Assembly: GCF_020171525.1 (NCBI RefSeq)
Contig: NZ_JAIVAI010000001.1
Span: 186,001-250,000, forward strand
Length of the DNA stretch: 64,000 nucleotides
From: Halobacillus yeomjeoni
Lineage (GTDB): Bacteria; Bacillota; Bacilli; Bacillales; Halobacillaceae
Direction of reading: 5' to 3'
The notes beneath the pieces are model-generated. The model did no database searches. It saw only the letters and a list, made by a program, of their open reading frames with translations, and was not told the origin of the DNA. Positions within the stretch are counted from its first letter, which is position 1, and every line of letters starts with the position of its first letter. The position numbers and the translations under genes are program-made. This document shows positions 50,785 through 61,952 of this stretch, piece after piece.

Positions 50785-50813
50785 AGTACCATGGGTGAAA
50801 ACAGTCATTCATC

Positions 50814-50842
50814 TTGATAAGGGTATGTAAATATGCTATGAT
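50814..50842 (+). promoter_or_regulatory. Promoter of 6S RNA
   Basis: TTGATA (50814-50819) and extended -10 TGCTATGAT (50834-50842) are spaced by 17 bases. Confidence 0.8.
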
Positions 50843-50850
50843 TACCTTAC

Positions 50851-51065
50851 AAAATAAATAGACCAATCCTGATGTGTACGTTGTTACAATGTACGTTTTG
50901 ACCGAACATTTTTGAGAAGGGAGCTCGACGTTTTCGAGTGGAATGCACGCCTCTTAACCATCATTGATGGGAGGACGCAAGAAGCGCGAAACAGGGCACC
51001 CACCTGCCTAGAGCGGGTTCAAAACTCATGATACAACGGCACAATTGGGATTGGTTTATTTATTA
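50851..51065 (+). ncRNA. ssrS: 6S RNA (RNA polymerase regulator)
   Basis: 6S RNA mimics an open promoter and sequesters the sigma-A holoenzyme. The ends close by pairing AATAAATAGACCAATCC with GGATTGGTTTATTTATT. The interior holds the recognisable bacillar core GGGAGCTCGACG, CCTCTTAACCATCATTGATGG and GGGCACCCACCTGC. It lies directly after aspS, where B. subtilis encodes 6S-1 (bsrA). Ends are approximate. Confidence 0.9.
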
Positions 51066-51071
51066 CATAAG

Positions 51072-51105
51072 AAAAAGGATCACCTGGATTCAGGTGATCC
51101 TTTTT
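51072..51105. terminator. Bidirectional terminator between 6S RNA and rsfA
   Basis: AAAAAGGATCACCTG (51072-51086) pairs perfectly with CAGGTGATCCTTTTT (51091-51105). Confidence 0.94.
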
Positions 51106-51127
51106 CATTTTTATATGGGTTGCAGCA

Positions 51128-51799
51128 TTACCTTGCTACATTTTCAAGGTTTCCGTTCTTTTCCATTCTGAACTGAGGTTTATACGAATAGTCTTGTTCA
51201 TCAAACATGACCATTTTCCTTGCACGATCCATGATTTGGATTAATGCTTGATAATCCTCTGACATGGATTGAAGCTGCTTGTTCAATTGCTGGTTTTGTT
51301 CCAAAAGATCTCGATTCTCTTCCTCTAATTTCTCAATCTGGTTTTTGACTGCATGGTTTGAGGTCGATTCTTTTTGAAGGTTCGTGAGATATTCAATGAC
51401 CTGGGAAAGATTGATGTCGTAAGAACGTGAAGGTTTTTCAGCTTTCTTGGTCACTTCTGGCTGCTTGATTTCTTCAAAATAGGAAGGTTCCAAGGTTTCA
51501 CTTTTCTCAGGTGCGAAATGCAAAGAAGATGGAACGCTTTGATAAACAGGGGCCTGCTTCGCTTCGTTGCGTTTCTTTTCTTTACGTTGTTTTTTCGCCA
51601 GTTCCACAGCTTGTTCATACTTTTGTCTGACTTCAGCATTCCACCGGAACCCGCATGCAGCGGAAGTACGGTTCAGTACATCTCCGACTTCATCGAATGC
51701 CTTCAATTGAGTACTGCCTTCTCTAATATGTCGTAGAACAGTTTCCGCCAACAATAAATCATCTTCATGAGACCATGCATCTTGTCTTACTTTTGGCAT
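51128..51799 (-). CDS. rsfA: RsfA family prespore-specific transcription regulator
   Basis: RsfA tunes sigma-F-dependent genes in the forespore. The minus-strand ATG at 51799 (after CAGGAGTGG) gives 223 residues with an N-terminal Myb/SANT-like domain (RQDAWSHEDDLLLAETVLRHI in part; TSAACGFRWNAEVR) and a C-terminal coiled coil (about 150-190). B. subtilis RsfA is longer; several paralogues of this family exist in bacilli, so the exact orthology is uncertain. It converges on the 6S gene. Confidence 0.82.
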   Translation of the reverse strand: MPKVRQDAWSHEDDLLLAETVLRHIREGSTQLKAFDEVGDVLNRTSAACGFRWNAEVRQKYEQAVELAKKQRKEKKRNEAKQAPVYQSVPSSLHFAPEKSETLEPSYFEEIKQPEVTKKAEKPSRSYDINLSQVIEYLTNLQKESTSNHAVKNQIEKLEEENRDLLEQNQQLNKQLQSMSEDYQALIQIMDRARKMVMFDEQDYSYKPQFRMEKNGNLENVAR

Positions 51800-51948
51800 A
51801 ATGACCACTCCTGTTTTTAACCTAGGTTAGATGGGGGCCTCGTTGAATCTCATTTTGTGAGCATGAACGACCCTTTTGCCTCTTACCTAGAAAAGTAGTT
51901 TTTCAGATTTAAAAATAGTTTAGCCAACAGGAGTGGGAAATATACTCT

Positions 51949-53223
51949 TTACAATTTCCTCTTTTTGATTTTTTGAAAGACTTGGGATAGGGCTTGCTCG
52001 AATTTTCCTGTCGTTTTTGGTTTATAGTAAGAACGGTCTTTGATCGTATCAGGTAAATATTGCTGTTCCACCCATCCACTTTCATAATTGTGCGGATACT
52101 TGTATTCTAGTCCTCTTCCAAGCTTTGCTGCACCTTTGTAGTGTGAATCTTTCAAATGAGCGGGTACTTCGCCGCTTTTTCCGTTTCTGATATCATACAA
52201 TGCTTCATCGAGAGCCTTGTATGCACTATTTGACTTGGGAGATAGGGCAAGCTCTGTCACAGCTACGGATAAAGGGATCCTTGCTTCCGGGAAACCGAGT
52301 CTTTCAGCAGCTTCTACTGCAGCCATAGCTCTTGGACCAGCTTGAGGGTTGGCAAGTCCGATATCTTCATAAGCGATGACCACTAACCTTCTGCCTATGC
52401 TATCAAGGTCACCTGCTTCGATGAGGCGCCCTAAGTAATGAAGGGATGCGTCCACATCGCTTCCGCGGATCGACTTTTGGAAAGCAGAGAGGACATCATA
52501 GTGTGCATCCCCGTCCTTATCATGCGAGAAGCTTTTTTTCTGCATACATTCCTCAGCAATTTCCAAGGTGATTCTCACAACCCCTTCTTCATCTTCTGGA
52601 GTTGAAAAGGCAGCAAGTTCCAGGCCGTTCAAGGCTGCTCTTAAATCTCCGTTGGCTGCCTGGGAGAAATGGTTCATCGCCTCATCTGAGATGTCTATAT
52701 TGATCTCTCCCAACCCTTCGACCGTATCATTCAGGGCTCTATTCAAAGCTTGTGTGATTTCAGGTGGTGTCAAACGGTACAATTCAAACAGGTGACAACG
52801 GCTGCGAATAGCAGGATTGATAGAATGGTAAGGGTTACTTGTCGTACATCCGATCAACGTTATACGATTGCTTTCCAAATGAGGGAGAAGAAAGTCTTGT
52901 TTGGCTTTATCTAAACGGTGGACTTCGTCCAGAATCAGGACAAGTTGACCGTGCATTTTGGCTTCTTCTACGGCGATTTCCATATCTTTTTTCTTATCGG
53001 TCACAGCATTCAGTGTTTTGTGAGGCAGTTTTAAACTTTTGGCTAACGCCGTAGCCATAGAGGTTTTACCTGTACCGGGAGGGCCGAACAGGATCATGGA
53101 TGCCAACCGATGTGCAGTAATCATCCGATGAATGGTTTTGCCTTCCTGGACTAAATGAGCTTGTCCGATAATTTCTTCTATATTTGAAGGACGCATCCTG
53201 AATGCAAGAGGTTTTTGATTCAT
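51949..53223 (-). CDS. rarA: Replication-associated recombination protein RarA
   Basis: RarA (MgsA) is a clamp-loader-like AAA+ ATPase acting at stalled replication forks. The 424 residues contain Walker A GPPGTGKT at 47-54, Walker B with D99 in LILDEVHRLDK, the sensor GCTTSNP and the conserved C-terminal tetramerisation region (DAHYDVLSAFQKSIRGSD in part). It is divergent from the YczE-like gene. The order with cymR matches B. subtilis yrvN-cymR. Confidence 0.96.
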   Translation of the reverse strand: MNQKPLAFRMRPSNIEEIIGQAHLVQEGKTIHRMITAHRLASMILFGPPGTGKTSMATALAKSLKLPHKTLNAVTDKKKDMEIAVEEAKMHGQLVLILDEVHRLDKAKQDFLLPHLESNRITLIGCTTSNPYHSINPAIRSRCHLFELYRLTPPEITQALNRALNDTVEGLGEINIDISDEAMNHFSQAANGDLRAALNGLELAAFSTPEDEEGVVRITLEIAEECMQKKSFSHDKDGDAHYDVLSAFQKSIRGSDVDASLHYLGRLIEAGDLDSIGRRLVVIAYEDIGLANPQAGPRAMAAVEAAERLGFPEARIPLSVAVTELALSPKSNSAYKALDEALYDIRNGKSGEVPAHLKDSHYKGAAKLGRGLEYKYPHNYESGWVEQQYLPDTIKDRSYYKPKTTGKFEQALSQVFQKIKKRKL

Positions 53224-53298
53224 ACATCATGCTCCTTTACAGGTTATGAATGTAAGCGTAGATTGTATTTTAATAAAATGCAAGGGTCTTGCCATTCA

Positions 53299-53322
53299 TG
53301 CTATAATAGCGTTTGGTATAAT
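53299..53322 (+). promoter_or_regulatory. Two overlapping extended -10 elements before the YczE-like gene
   Basis: TGCTATAAT (53299-53307) and TGGTATAAT (53314-53322) both match the extended -10 consensus and lie 15 bases apart. No strong -35 is seen for either. The second is 18 bases from the ATG. Confidence 0.6.
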
Positions 53323-53340
53323 AGAGAGAGGAGGTCAGCG

Positions 53341-54024
53341 ATGAAATCAAATGACCTGAATACACGGACAGAAGTCATTCGCTGGAGCTATTTCCTCATT
53401 GGAATTGTTATCCTTGGTCTGGGAATTGCCATGACGATGCAAGTAAAGGAATTCGGCATAGGACCATGGGATGTTCTTCATTACGGTTTATATTTACAGT
53501 TAGGTTTAACCGTAGGGACTTGGGCCATCATTGCAGGTTTGGTCATTGTGGTCATCCATTCCCTGATTCGAAAAAAATTACCTCAAATCGGTACAGTGCT
53601 GAATATGGTGTTTATCGGTGTTTTTATAGATTTCTTCAATTGGCTATTGCCCGAACCTGAGCTTTTTCTTATGGAAGCGGCTATGTTTATCGGTGGTACT
53701 TTTGTTATCGCCATCGGTATAGGGGTCTATGTTGCCCCGGACATTGGAGCTGGACCAAGAGATGGCTTGATGCTCATAATTACAGAGGCGACAGGCTGGA
53801 AAGTTTCAACAGTCCGAAATGGAATTGAAATTACAGTAGCCGTTTTAGGTTTTTTACTAGGTGGTCCAGTAGGAATCGGGACCGTTTTTATTGCTTTATT
53901 TTTAGGAACATTCGTAGGATACACACTTCCTTATGCTAAAGAATCGCTCCAGTTTTTAATTACAAGAGGTGAAATGTATGAAAATATCTACCAAAGGCCG
54001 TTACGGTCTAACCATAATGATTGA
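53341..54024 (+). CDS. YczE/YyaS/YitT-type membrane protein
   Basis: This is an integral membrane protein of 227 residues with about six hydrophobic helices and two related halves, with the repeated patterns KEFGIGPWDVLHYGL and PDIGAGPRDGLMLIITEATG in part. These are typical of the YczE family, whose transport or other role is unknown. The ATG follows GAGGAGGT. Its last 47 bases overlap the start of cymR in another frame, which is unusual. Confidence 0.82.
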   Translation: MKSNDLNTRTEVIRWSYFLIGIVILGLGIAMTMQVKEFGIGPWDVLHYGLYLQLGLTVGTWAIIAGLVIVVIHSLIRKKLPQIGTVLNMVFIGVFIDFFNWLLPEPELFLMEAAMFIGGTFVIAIGIGVYVAPDIGAGPRDGLMLIITEATGWKVSTVRNGIEITVAVLGFLLGGPVGIGTVFIALFLGTFVGYTLPYAKESLQFLITRGEMYENIYQRPLRSNHND

Positions 54025-54397
54025 GTTGGCAAGAAAATATGGCGAAGGCCCTATATCTTTGAAACAGATCGCGCGTGATAACGAGTTATCTGAGCATTAT
54101 TTAGAGCAGTTGATTGCGCCTCTTCGTAATGCGAGTTTAGTTAAAAGCGTGCGAGGTGCTTATGGAGGTTATATGCTGACCAAGCCTCCTCATGAAATTA
54201 CGGCTGGTGATGTCATCCGTATTCTTGAAGGTCCGATTACTCCTGTAGAGGGAATCGAAAATGAAGAGCCAGCCAAGCAGGCGCTTTGGAAACGTGTAAG
54301 GGATGCGGTGAAAGACGTCTTAGATACGACGACATTGGAAGATTTGAAGGATCATGTAGATGATCAGACCCAAGATGCTTATATGTTCTATATTTAA
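53978..54397 (+). CDS. cymR: Rrf2 family cysteine metabolism repressor CymR
   Basis: CymR represses cysteine and methionine acquisition genes, acting with CysK as cysteine sensor. The 139 residues have the Rrf2 winged helix (KISTKGRYGLTIMIELA; ISLKQIARDNELSEHYLEQL in part) and lack the three-cysteine iron-sulfur site of IscR, as expected for CymR. The ATG is behind AAGAGGTG inside the end of the YczE-like gene. It precedes iscS and mnmA, which use sulfur from cysteine. Confidence 0.92.
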   Translation: MKISTKGRYGLTIMIELARKYGEGPISLKQIARDNELSEHYLEQLIAPLRNASLVKSVRGAYGGYMLTKPPHEITAGDVIRILEGPITPVEGIENEEPAKQALWKRVRDAVKDVLDTTTLEDLKDHVDDQTQDAYMFYI

Positions 54398-54419
54398 TGA
54401 AGATGGAGGTTAACCGGAC

Positions 54420-56689
<2,270 letters not shown>

Positions 56690-56694
56690 ATGGA

Positions 56695-56730
56695 AGGAGG
56701 TCATGTCCGGGTCAAGGGCATGACCTTTTT
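56695..56730 (+). terminator. Rho-independent terminator after mnmA
   Basis: GGTCATGTCC (56699-56708) pairs with GGGCATGACC (56716-56725, one G-T pair), then five T. Confidence 0.88.
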
Positions 56731-56783
56731 CATGAGTGGTTTTAGTGAGTGCATTACAAAAAAAGATTGTCGGGGGAATGAAA

Positions 56784-57440
56784 ATGGATAAGCTACAAAA
56801 AGGAATTAAAGAAATGCAGGAACATAATTATGAGGAAGCTGCCCGCTTATTTACAGAGGCTATCGATGAAAATCCTAAAGAGCCGGTCGGGTATATCAAC
56901 TTTGGTAATTTGCTGACACATATGAGCGATTTTGTCCGCGCTGAGCGATTTTTTAATCGTGCGATCGAGTTGGATAACCAAGCGGCAACGGCATATTATG
57001 GCCTGGGAAATGTCTATTATGAACAAGAAAAATATACGAAAGCTCAAGAGCAGTTCATCCATGCAATTCAAAATGGATTGGATGAAGCGGATGTACACTT
57101 CATGCTTGGGATGACTTTCATTCATCAGGAATATACAAAGCTTGCCCTTCCGTATCTGCTTCGTGCTGCTGAGTTAGCTCATGATGATGTGGATATACAA
57201 TTCCAGTACGGGTTGTGTCTAGCCCAGAATGGTCAGATTGACCAAGCTGAACAGACGATGAAACATGTGCTACAATTGGAAAATGAACACAGCGATGCTT
57301 ATTATAATCTAGGAGTCTGCGCACTCCATAAAGAAGATCCGCATACGGCTCTTGAACATTTCAACAAGGCTTTAGAAATCAATTCAGAGCACATGCTGGC
57401 TGCTCATGCTAAAGGTCAAGTTGAGCAGGCATTGAACGAG
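56784..57440 (+). CDS. TPR repeat protein (YrrB-like)
   Basis: The 219 residues consist of about six tetratricopeptide repeats with the 34-residue period, for example starting AARLFTEAIDENPKEP, AERFFNRAIELDNQAA and ALEHFNKALEINSEH. Such proteins are scaffolds; the B. subtilis YrrB structure is known but the partner is not. The ATG after CGGGGGA is chosen; ATG 56778 is also possible. It lies between mnmA and recD2, as yrrB does. Confidence 0.9.
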
Positions 57441-57459
57441 TAAAGACTGAAGGAGAAGG

Positions 57460-59784
57460 ATGGACATGAAACAACAAACGCTCTTTTCTGATTCGAATGA
57501 AGAACGTCCATACGTAAAAGGTGAATTGGCCCGGATGATTTTTCATAATGACTCAGAACATTTCTCCATTGCATCGATCAAAGTCCACGAAACCAATGAA
57601 GATTTCGATGAAAAGAGTCTTGTAATTAAAGGTCACTTCTCTCCATTGGAAGAAGGGGAGGCCTACATTTTTTATGGCGAATTTCAAAACCATAAGAAAT
57701 TCGGGATGCAGTATGAAGTAGAGATGTATAACCGGGTCTTACCTGAAACAAAAGATGGTCTGGTGATGTATTTATCGAGCGACTTGTTTCATGGAATCGG
57801 AAAGAAAACAGCGGAGCGGATTGTGGATCATTTAGGAGAACAGGCGATTTCTGTCATTTTAGAAGATAAAGAGGCATTGAGATCTGTCCCACGCCTGCCT
57901 AAAGAGAAAGCAGATCAATTGTATGACGCGTTAAAAGAACACCAAGGTCTAGAGCATGTTATGATCCATCTCTCTCAATACGGGTTCGGTCTTAAACTTT
58001 CCCAAAAAATCTATGAGGCTTTTAAAGACCAAGCGCTTACGATCATTGAAGAAGATCCATACCAGCTTGTTTTCAATGTGGAAGGTTTCGGATTCCATCG
58101 TGCTGATGAAATTGCAAAGATACAAAATTTACCTCATGATCATCCGACTCGTATTCGAGCGGCTTGTTTATATATTTTACAGAAAAGTATGTCGGATGGG
58201 CACGTTTATTTACCGACAGAAGAATGCCTTGTCCAGGTCGATCAATTGTTGAACCAGGGGGAGGAACCATCCATTGCATTTGAGCAGCTGTCTGAGCAGG
58301 TCATCCATTTAGGTGAAGAGCGACATGTGTATGTTGAAGAAGACCGAGTCTACCTACCCTCGTTATTCTTTGCAGAGAACGGATTCTGTCACCACCTACA
58401 CCGCCTCCTTGAAGAGGAAGTTGACATTGAACATACCCAGGCTGATTTAATGAAAGTCATCGGAGAAATTGAAGAAGATGAGGCGATGAGTTATGGAGAA
58501 GACCAGTTCAATGCGATTGAAAAAGCGCTGCACTCAAAGCTTATGATATTGACAGGAGGTCCCGGCACTGGTAAAACGACTGTAATCAAAGGGATTATCG
58601 AATCATACGCCCGGTTGAATGACGTTTCTATCGATCCTTCTGAGTATGATTCGGATGAAACATTTCCATTTATTTTAGCCGCTCCGACAGGTCGAGCGGC
58701 TAAGAGAATGACGGAGTCAACCGGACTGCCCTCAAGTACAATCCACCGCTTATTAGGGTGGGACGGACATGATTCGTTCGAGCGTAATCAGAACAACCCT
58801 CTTGAAGGAAAAGTATTGATTGTTGACGAATTTTCCATGGTAGATATATGGCTGGCCAATCAATTATTCAGAGCCATCCCATCCGATATGCAAGTTCTTC
58901 TTGTAGGTGATGAAGACCAGCTGCCTTCTGTTGGACCGGGGCAGGTGCTGGCTGATTTGCTGGCGTCTCGGCAGTTACCTTCAGTCAAATTGACAGAGGT
59001 GTATCGTCAGAAAGAAGGGTCTAAAATTATACAGTTGGCACACGATATCAAAAATGATACGTGTTCAGAACATTCATTAGTGAAGGAACATGACTTTAAT
59101 TTCATACCTGCTCAAGAATCACAATTAAAAGAATTGGTGACCAATATTGTGAATAAAGCGGTAGAAAAAGGGATTGAACTGAAGGAATTGCAAGTATTGG
59201 CGCCGATGTATCGTACAGATGTAGGTATTCATAAATTGAATGAGGAAATCCAGCGCATCGTGAATCCGAAGAGTAAACAAAAGCGGGACCTGAAGTTCAA
59301 GGAGCTTACATTCAGAAAAGGGGACAAAGTCATTCAGTTAGTCAACCAGCCTGAAGATGGTGTTTATAACGGGGATATCGGTGAAATCGTGGCCATTTTC
59401 CGTGCGGAGGAGAACGTGGATGGTGTCGAACAGGTCGTCGTCGATTATGATGGGAAAGAAGTCGTTTATCCGAAAAAAGACTTGAACAATATCATGCATG
59501 CGTATTGCACATCCATTCATAAATCACAGGGAAGTGAGTTTTCCATAGTGATTCTTCCTGTTGTCCGAAGTTACCGGAGAATGCTCAGGAAAAACTTATT
59601 ATATACGGCAATCACTCGTTCTAAACAATCCTTGATCATATGTGGCGATCGTCAAGCATTTCTGGAAGGGGTTCGAACGACTGATACTAATACGCGATAT
59701 ACAAGGTTAAAAGAAAAGCTGCAATCTGAGTCTAAAGAAGAACCGGTCGATGAAGAGGAATTGTCACCTTATGACTTTATGTAA
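57460..59784 (+). CDS. recD2: ATP-dependent DNA helicase RecD2
   Basis: RecD2 is a 5'-3' SF1B helicase without RecBC partners that supports fork progress and repair. The 774 residues have an N-terminal OB-like and helix-hairpin-helix region (GIGKKTAERIVDHLG), Walker A GGPGTGKT at 366-373, the DEFSMVD Walker B, VGDEDQLPSVGPG and the C-terminal motif HKSQGSEF plus AITRSK. It equals B. subtilis yrrC. The start is either ATG 57460 or 57466. Confidence 0.96.
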   Translation: MDMKQQTLFSDSNEERPYVKGELARMIFHNDSEHFSIASIKVHETNEDFDEKSLVIKGHFSPLEEGEAYIFYGEFQNHKKFGMQYEVEMYNRVLPETKDGLVMYLSSDLFHGIGKKTAERIVDHLGEQAISVILEDKEALRSVPRLPKEKADQLYDALKEHQGLEHVMIHLSQYGFGLKLSQKIYEAFKDQALTIIEEDPYQLVFNVEGFGFHRADEIAKIQNLPHDHPTRIRAACLYILQKSMSDGHVYLPTEECLVQVDQLLNQGEEPSIAFEQLSEQVIHLGEERHVYVEEDRVYLPSLFFAENGFCHHLHRLLEEEVDIEHTQADLMKVIGEIEEDEAMSYGEDQFNAIEKALHSKLMILTGGPGTGKTTVIKGIIESYARLNDVSIDPSEYDSDETFPFILAAPTGRAAKRMTESTGLPSSTIHRLLGWDGHDSFERNQNNPLEGKVLIVDEFSMVDIWLANQLFRAIPSDMQVLLVGDEDQLPSVGPGQVLADLLASRQLPSVKLTEVYRQKEGSKIIQLAHDIKNDTCSEHSLVKEHDFNFIPAQESQLKELVTNIVNKAVEKGIELKELQVLAPMYRTDVGIHKLNEEIQRIVNPKSKQKRDLKFKELTFRKGDKVIQLVNQPEDGVYNGDIGEIVAIFRAEENVDGVEQVVVDYDGKEVVYPKKDLNNIMHAYCTSIHKSQGSEFSIVILPVVRSYRRMLRKNLLYTAITRSKQSLIICGDRQAFLEGVRTTDTNTRYTRLKEKLQSESKEEPVDEEELSPYDFM

Positions 59785-59804
59785 GGCGGAAGGGGAGTGG
59801 ATCG

Positions 59805-60620
59805 ATGTCGAAACATATGATAGGGATCTCTGGAAGTACAATCATGTCGGATCCGAATCAATTGGAAGAGCTATTCAATCATGATCTATCTCATATCGAA
59901 ATCGGTGAATTTCCAAATGAAATGGAAGCTGAAAGATTTTTCACACTAGCGAGGGAATATGGAAAGAGTTTCGGTATACACTCCCCTTTAACCCGGGAGG
60001 GGAGCAAATACGATTTGATTGACGAAATAAAGATGCCCCCTCAAAAAGCTCGTGTTCTTTTTGAAAGGGAAGTATTTAAAATGGCCAAAAAAGGAGCAGC
60101 CTATGTCTTAGTTCACTTTCCCTATTTCAAAAACAAGGTTTCATTTTTTGAAGGCGATATTTATGACGGACTGCGCTTCTTGAACCATCTTCAAAATAAA
60201 TACGGGATAAGGATCGTTTGTGAGCCGAAGCTCGGCCCTGCCCAATCTCCTCATAATATTCAATATTTACATGACTGTTACGCAAGCTTCTGGCATGACT
60301 TCGATCTCTCCATCTGTTTGGATATTGGCGATTACAGGATGGCAGCAGGAGATCAATGGGAGAAATATATAACCCGGCTGCTTCCACACATCAAAGTGGT
60401 CCATTTACATAACGTAGAATACAGAGAGGATGGGTATTTCTGGGTACCCCTTCATCCACAATTTGAACAAAATGATCAGCATTACGATATGAAACCTTGT
60501 ATTGATTTATTGAATCAAGGGGAGAGCAAATATTTCATCTTCGAACACACTCCGCATACAAGACCGACTCCGGAAGTGGTTTCAGAAGGAATACACTGGG
60601 TGAACCAACTTTTGAAGTAA
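59805..60620 (+). CDS. Sugar phosphate isomerase/epimerase-like TIM-barrel protein
   Basis: The 271 residues fit the AP-endonuclease-2/xylose-isomerase-like TIM barrel: metal-ligand candidates are in IVCEPKLGP, SICLDIGDYRMA, VVHLHNVEY and IFEHTPH, with acidic or His residues at strand ends as in this superfamily. The exact substrate cannot be told. It follows recD2 by 20 bases and a GGAAGGGGAG site and is followed by a small zinc-ribbon gene. It could act on a sugar or on damaged DNA; the superfamily contains both. Confidence 0.78.
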   Translation: MSKHMIGISGSTIMSDPNQLEELFNHDLSHIEIGEFPNEMEAERFFTLAREYGKSFGIHSPLTREGSKYDLIDEIKMPPQKARVLFEREVFKMAKKGAAYVLVHFPYFKNKVSFFEGDIYDGLRFLNHLQNKYGIRIVCEPKLGPAQSPHNIQYLHDCYASFWHDFDLSICLDIGDYRMAAGDQWEKYITRLLPHIKVVHLHNVEYREDGYFWVPLHPQFEQNDQHYDMKPCIDLLNQGESKYFIFEHTPHTRPTPEVVSEGIHWVNQLLK

Positions 60621-60677
60621 TGTATGAAAAAAACGCTCATGGACATACTGTTTGGTAAAAAAAGGAGTATGTCAGCT

Positions 60678-60854
60678 ATGAGATGCCCGAATTGCAATAG
60701 CAAAAACCTAGGTAAAATAGGAACAGAACAATATTACTGCTGGAATTGCTTCCTTGAACTCTCGTTTGAGGATGGAAAAATGAATATCAATCAAATTGAA
60801 GAAGATGGAAGCTTGAGTTCCTTGAATGATATCTTTTATCAACAGGGGTCCTAG
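60678..60854 (+). CDS. Small zinc-ribbon protein
   Basis: The frame encodes CPNC and CWNC about 18 residues apart (MRCPNCNSKNLGKIG and QYYCWNCFLELSF), a zinc-ribbon layout, followed by an acidic tail. The ATG at 60678 is properly spaced from AAAAAAAGGAG and gives 58 residues; an ATG at 60624 would give 76 with no clear ribosome site. The function is unknown. It ends 6 bases before the permease gene and is probably cotranscribed with it. Confidence 0.75.
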   Translation: MRCPNCNSKNLGKIGTEQYYCWNCFLELSFEDGKMNINQIEEDGSLSSLNDIFYQQGS

Positions 60855-60860
60855 AAAATA

Positions 60861-61928
60861 ATGAACGAAAAGACGGGGAAATGGGTCCGAAGGTTCATCA
60901 TCTTCTTCATCACATTGCTTTCGATGTTAATTTTAGCGTGGTTGTACCCCTATTACGATCATGTCTTATTGATTATCGGAAGAGTGTGCCTCCCCTTCGT
61001 CATTGCATTGGTCTTGTCTTTGATTCTGCACCCACTGGTCCGTTACCTGGAAAGGGTGGGCATTCCAAGACTGCTTGCGATTCTCATCATCTTTACCATT
61101 TTCTTCACATCGGCTACCTTTGCGATCTATAAAGGTTATCCAAGACTGCTGGCACAACTTAAGCTATTGAATGAACATCTGCCTGAACTCGTTCAATCCT
61201 ACCAAGATTGGACAAAAGAATTTCATGCTCAGACCGAGCGCTTACCCGATGGCATACACAAAAAACTTAACGATACTTTCTCTAACTTGGAAGAAGGTGC
61301 AAGTGAGAGAATCATGTCCTTATTAACAGGCATCAGCGGGTTATTTAATATCGTGGTCCTTGCAGCTGTTATTCCAGTCATGACTTTTTATTTTTTAAAG
61401 GATTATAAAGTTCTGGGAAGAAGTATTTTGAGCGTCCTTCCACGTTCATGGCATGAGGAGTCCAGACGGTTGGTCACCAAGTTGAATCATTCGCTTGGAG
61501 GGTACATCAGAGGACAATTGTTAGTCAGTGTATTCGTAGGAATACTTGCAAGTGCAGGATTTTGGCTCATAGACCTACCCTATCCCTTAGTATTAGGGTT
61601 GGTGGCTGGTGCCACGAATATCATCCCTTATTTCGGGCCATTGCTCGGGGCAGTACCTGCTGTGATCGTCGCTTTGACAATTTCTGTGAAATTGCTCATT
61701 TATAGCTTGCTGGTCGTCATCATCATCCAGCTGATTGAGGGGAACTTGCTGTCTCCTTATATCATGGGAAGAAGTATTCATATCCACCCCATTTTTATTA
61801 TTCTGGCTTTACTCGCTGGAGGGGAATTAGCCGGGGTTGTAGGACTTATCTTAGCGGTCCCGGTCCTTACATGCTTGAAAGTCGTTGTTTCTGAAATTAG
61901 AAACGGACGTCTCAACATTGACAGATAA
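60861..61928 (+). CDS. AI-2E family permease (YrrI-like)
   Basis: The 355 residues have about seven to eight transmembrane helices with the family pattern: two N-terminal helix pairs, a soluble amphipathic middle (about 95-150), and the C-terminal motif NIIPYFGPLLGAVPAV with GNLLSPYIMGRSIHIHP. Members transport diverse small molecules, and in halophiles some are Na+(Li+)/H+ antiporters, so the substrate is open. Its last codons contain the -35 of the alaS promoter. B. subtilis yrrI has the same position before alaS. Confidence 0.88.
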   Translation: MNEKTGKWVRRFIIFFITLLSMLILAWLYPYYDHVLLIIGRVCLPFVIALVLSLILHPLVRYLERVGIPRLLAILIIFTIFFTSATFAIYKGYPRLLAQLKLLNEHLPELVQSYQDWTKEFHAQTERLPDGIHKKLNDTFSNLEEGASERIMSLLTGISGLFNIVVLAAVIPVMTFYFLKDYKVLGRSILSVLPRSWHEESRRLVTKLNHSLGGYIRGQLLVSVFVGILASAGFWLIDLPYPLVLGLVAGATNIIPYFGPLLGAVPAVIVALTISVKLLIYSLLVVIIIQLIEGNLLSPYIMGRSIHIHPIFIILALLAGGELAGVVGLILAVPVLTCLKVVVSEIRNGRLNIDR

Positions 61929-61946
61929 CCTCCAGTTATCTATAAT
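61918..61946 (+). promoter_or_regulatory. Consensus sigma-A promoter of alaS leader
   Basis: TTGACA (61918-61923) and TATAAT (61941-61946) are both perfect, with 17-base spacing. The spacer is itself an inverted repeat, GATAAC-CTCCA-GTTATC. Confidence 0.93.
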
Positions 61947-61952
61947 AGCGCA

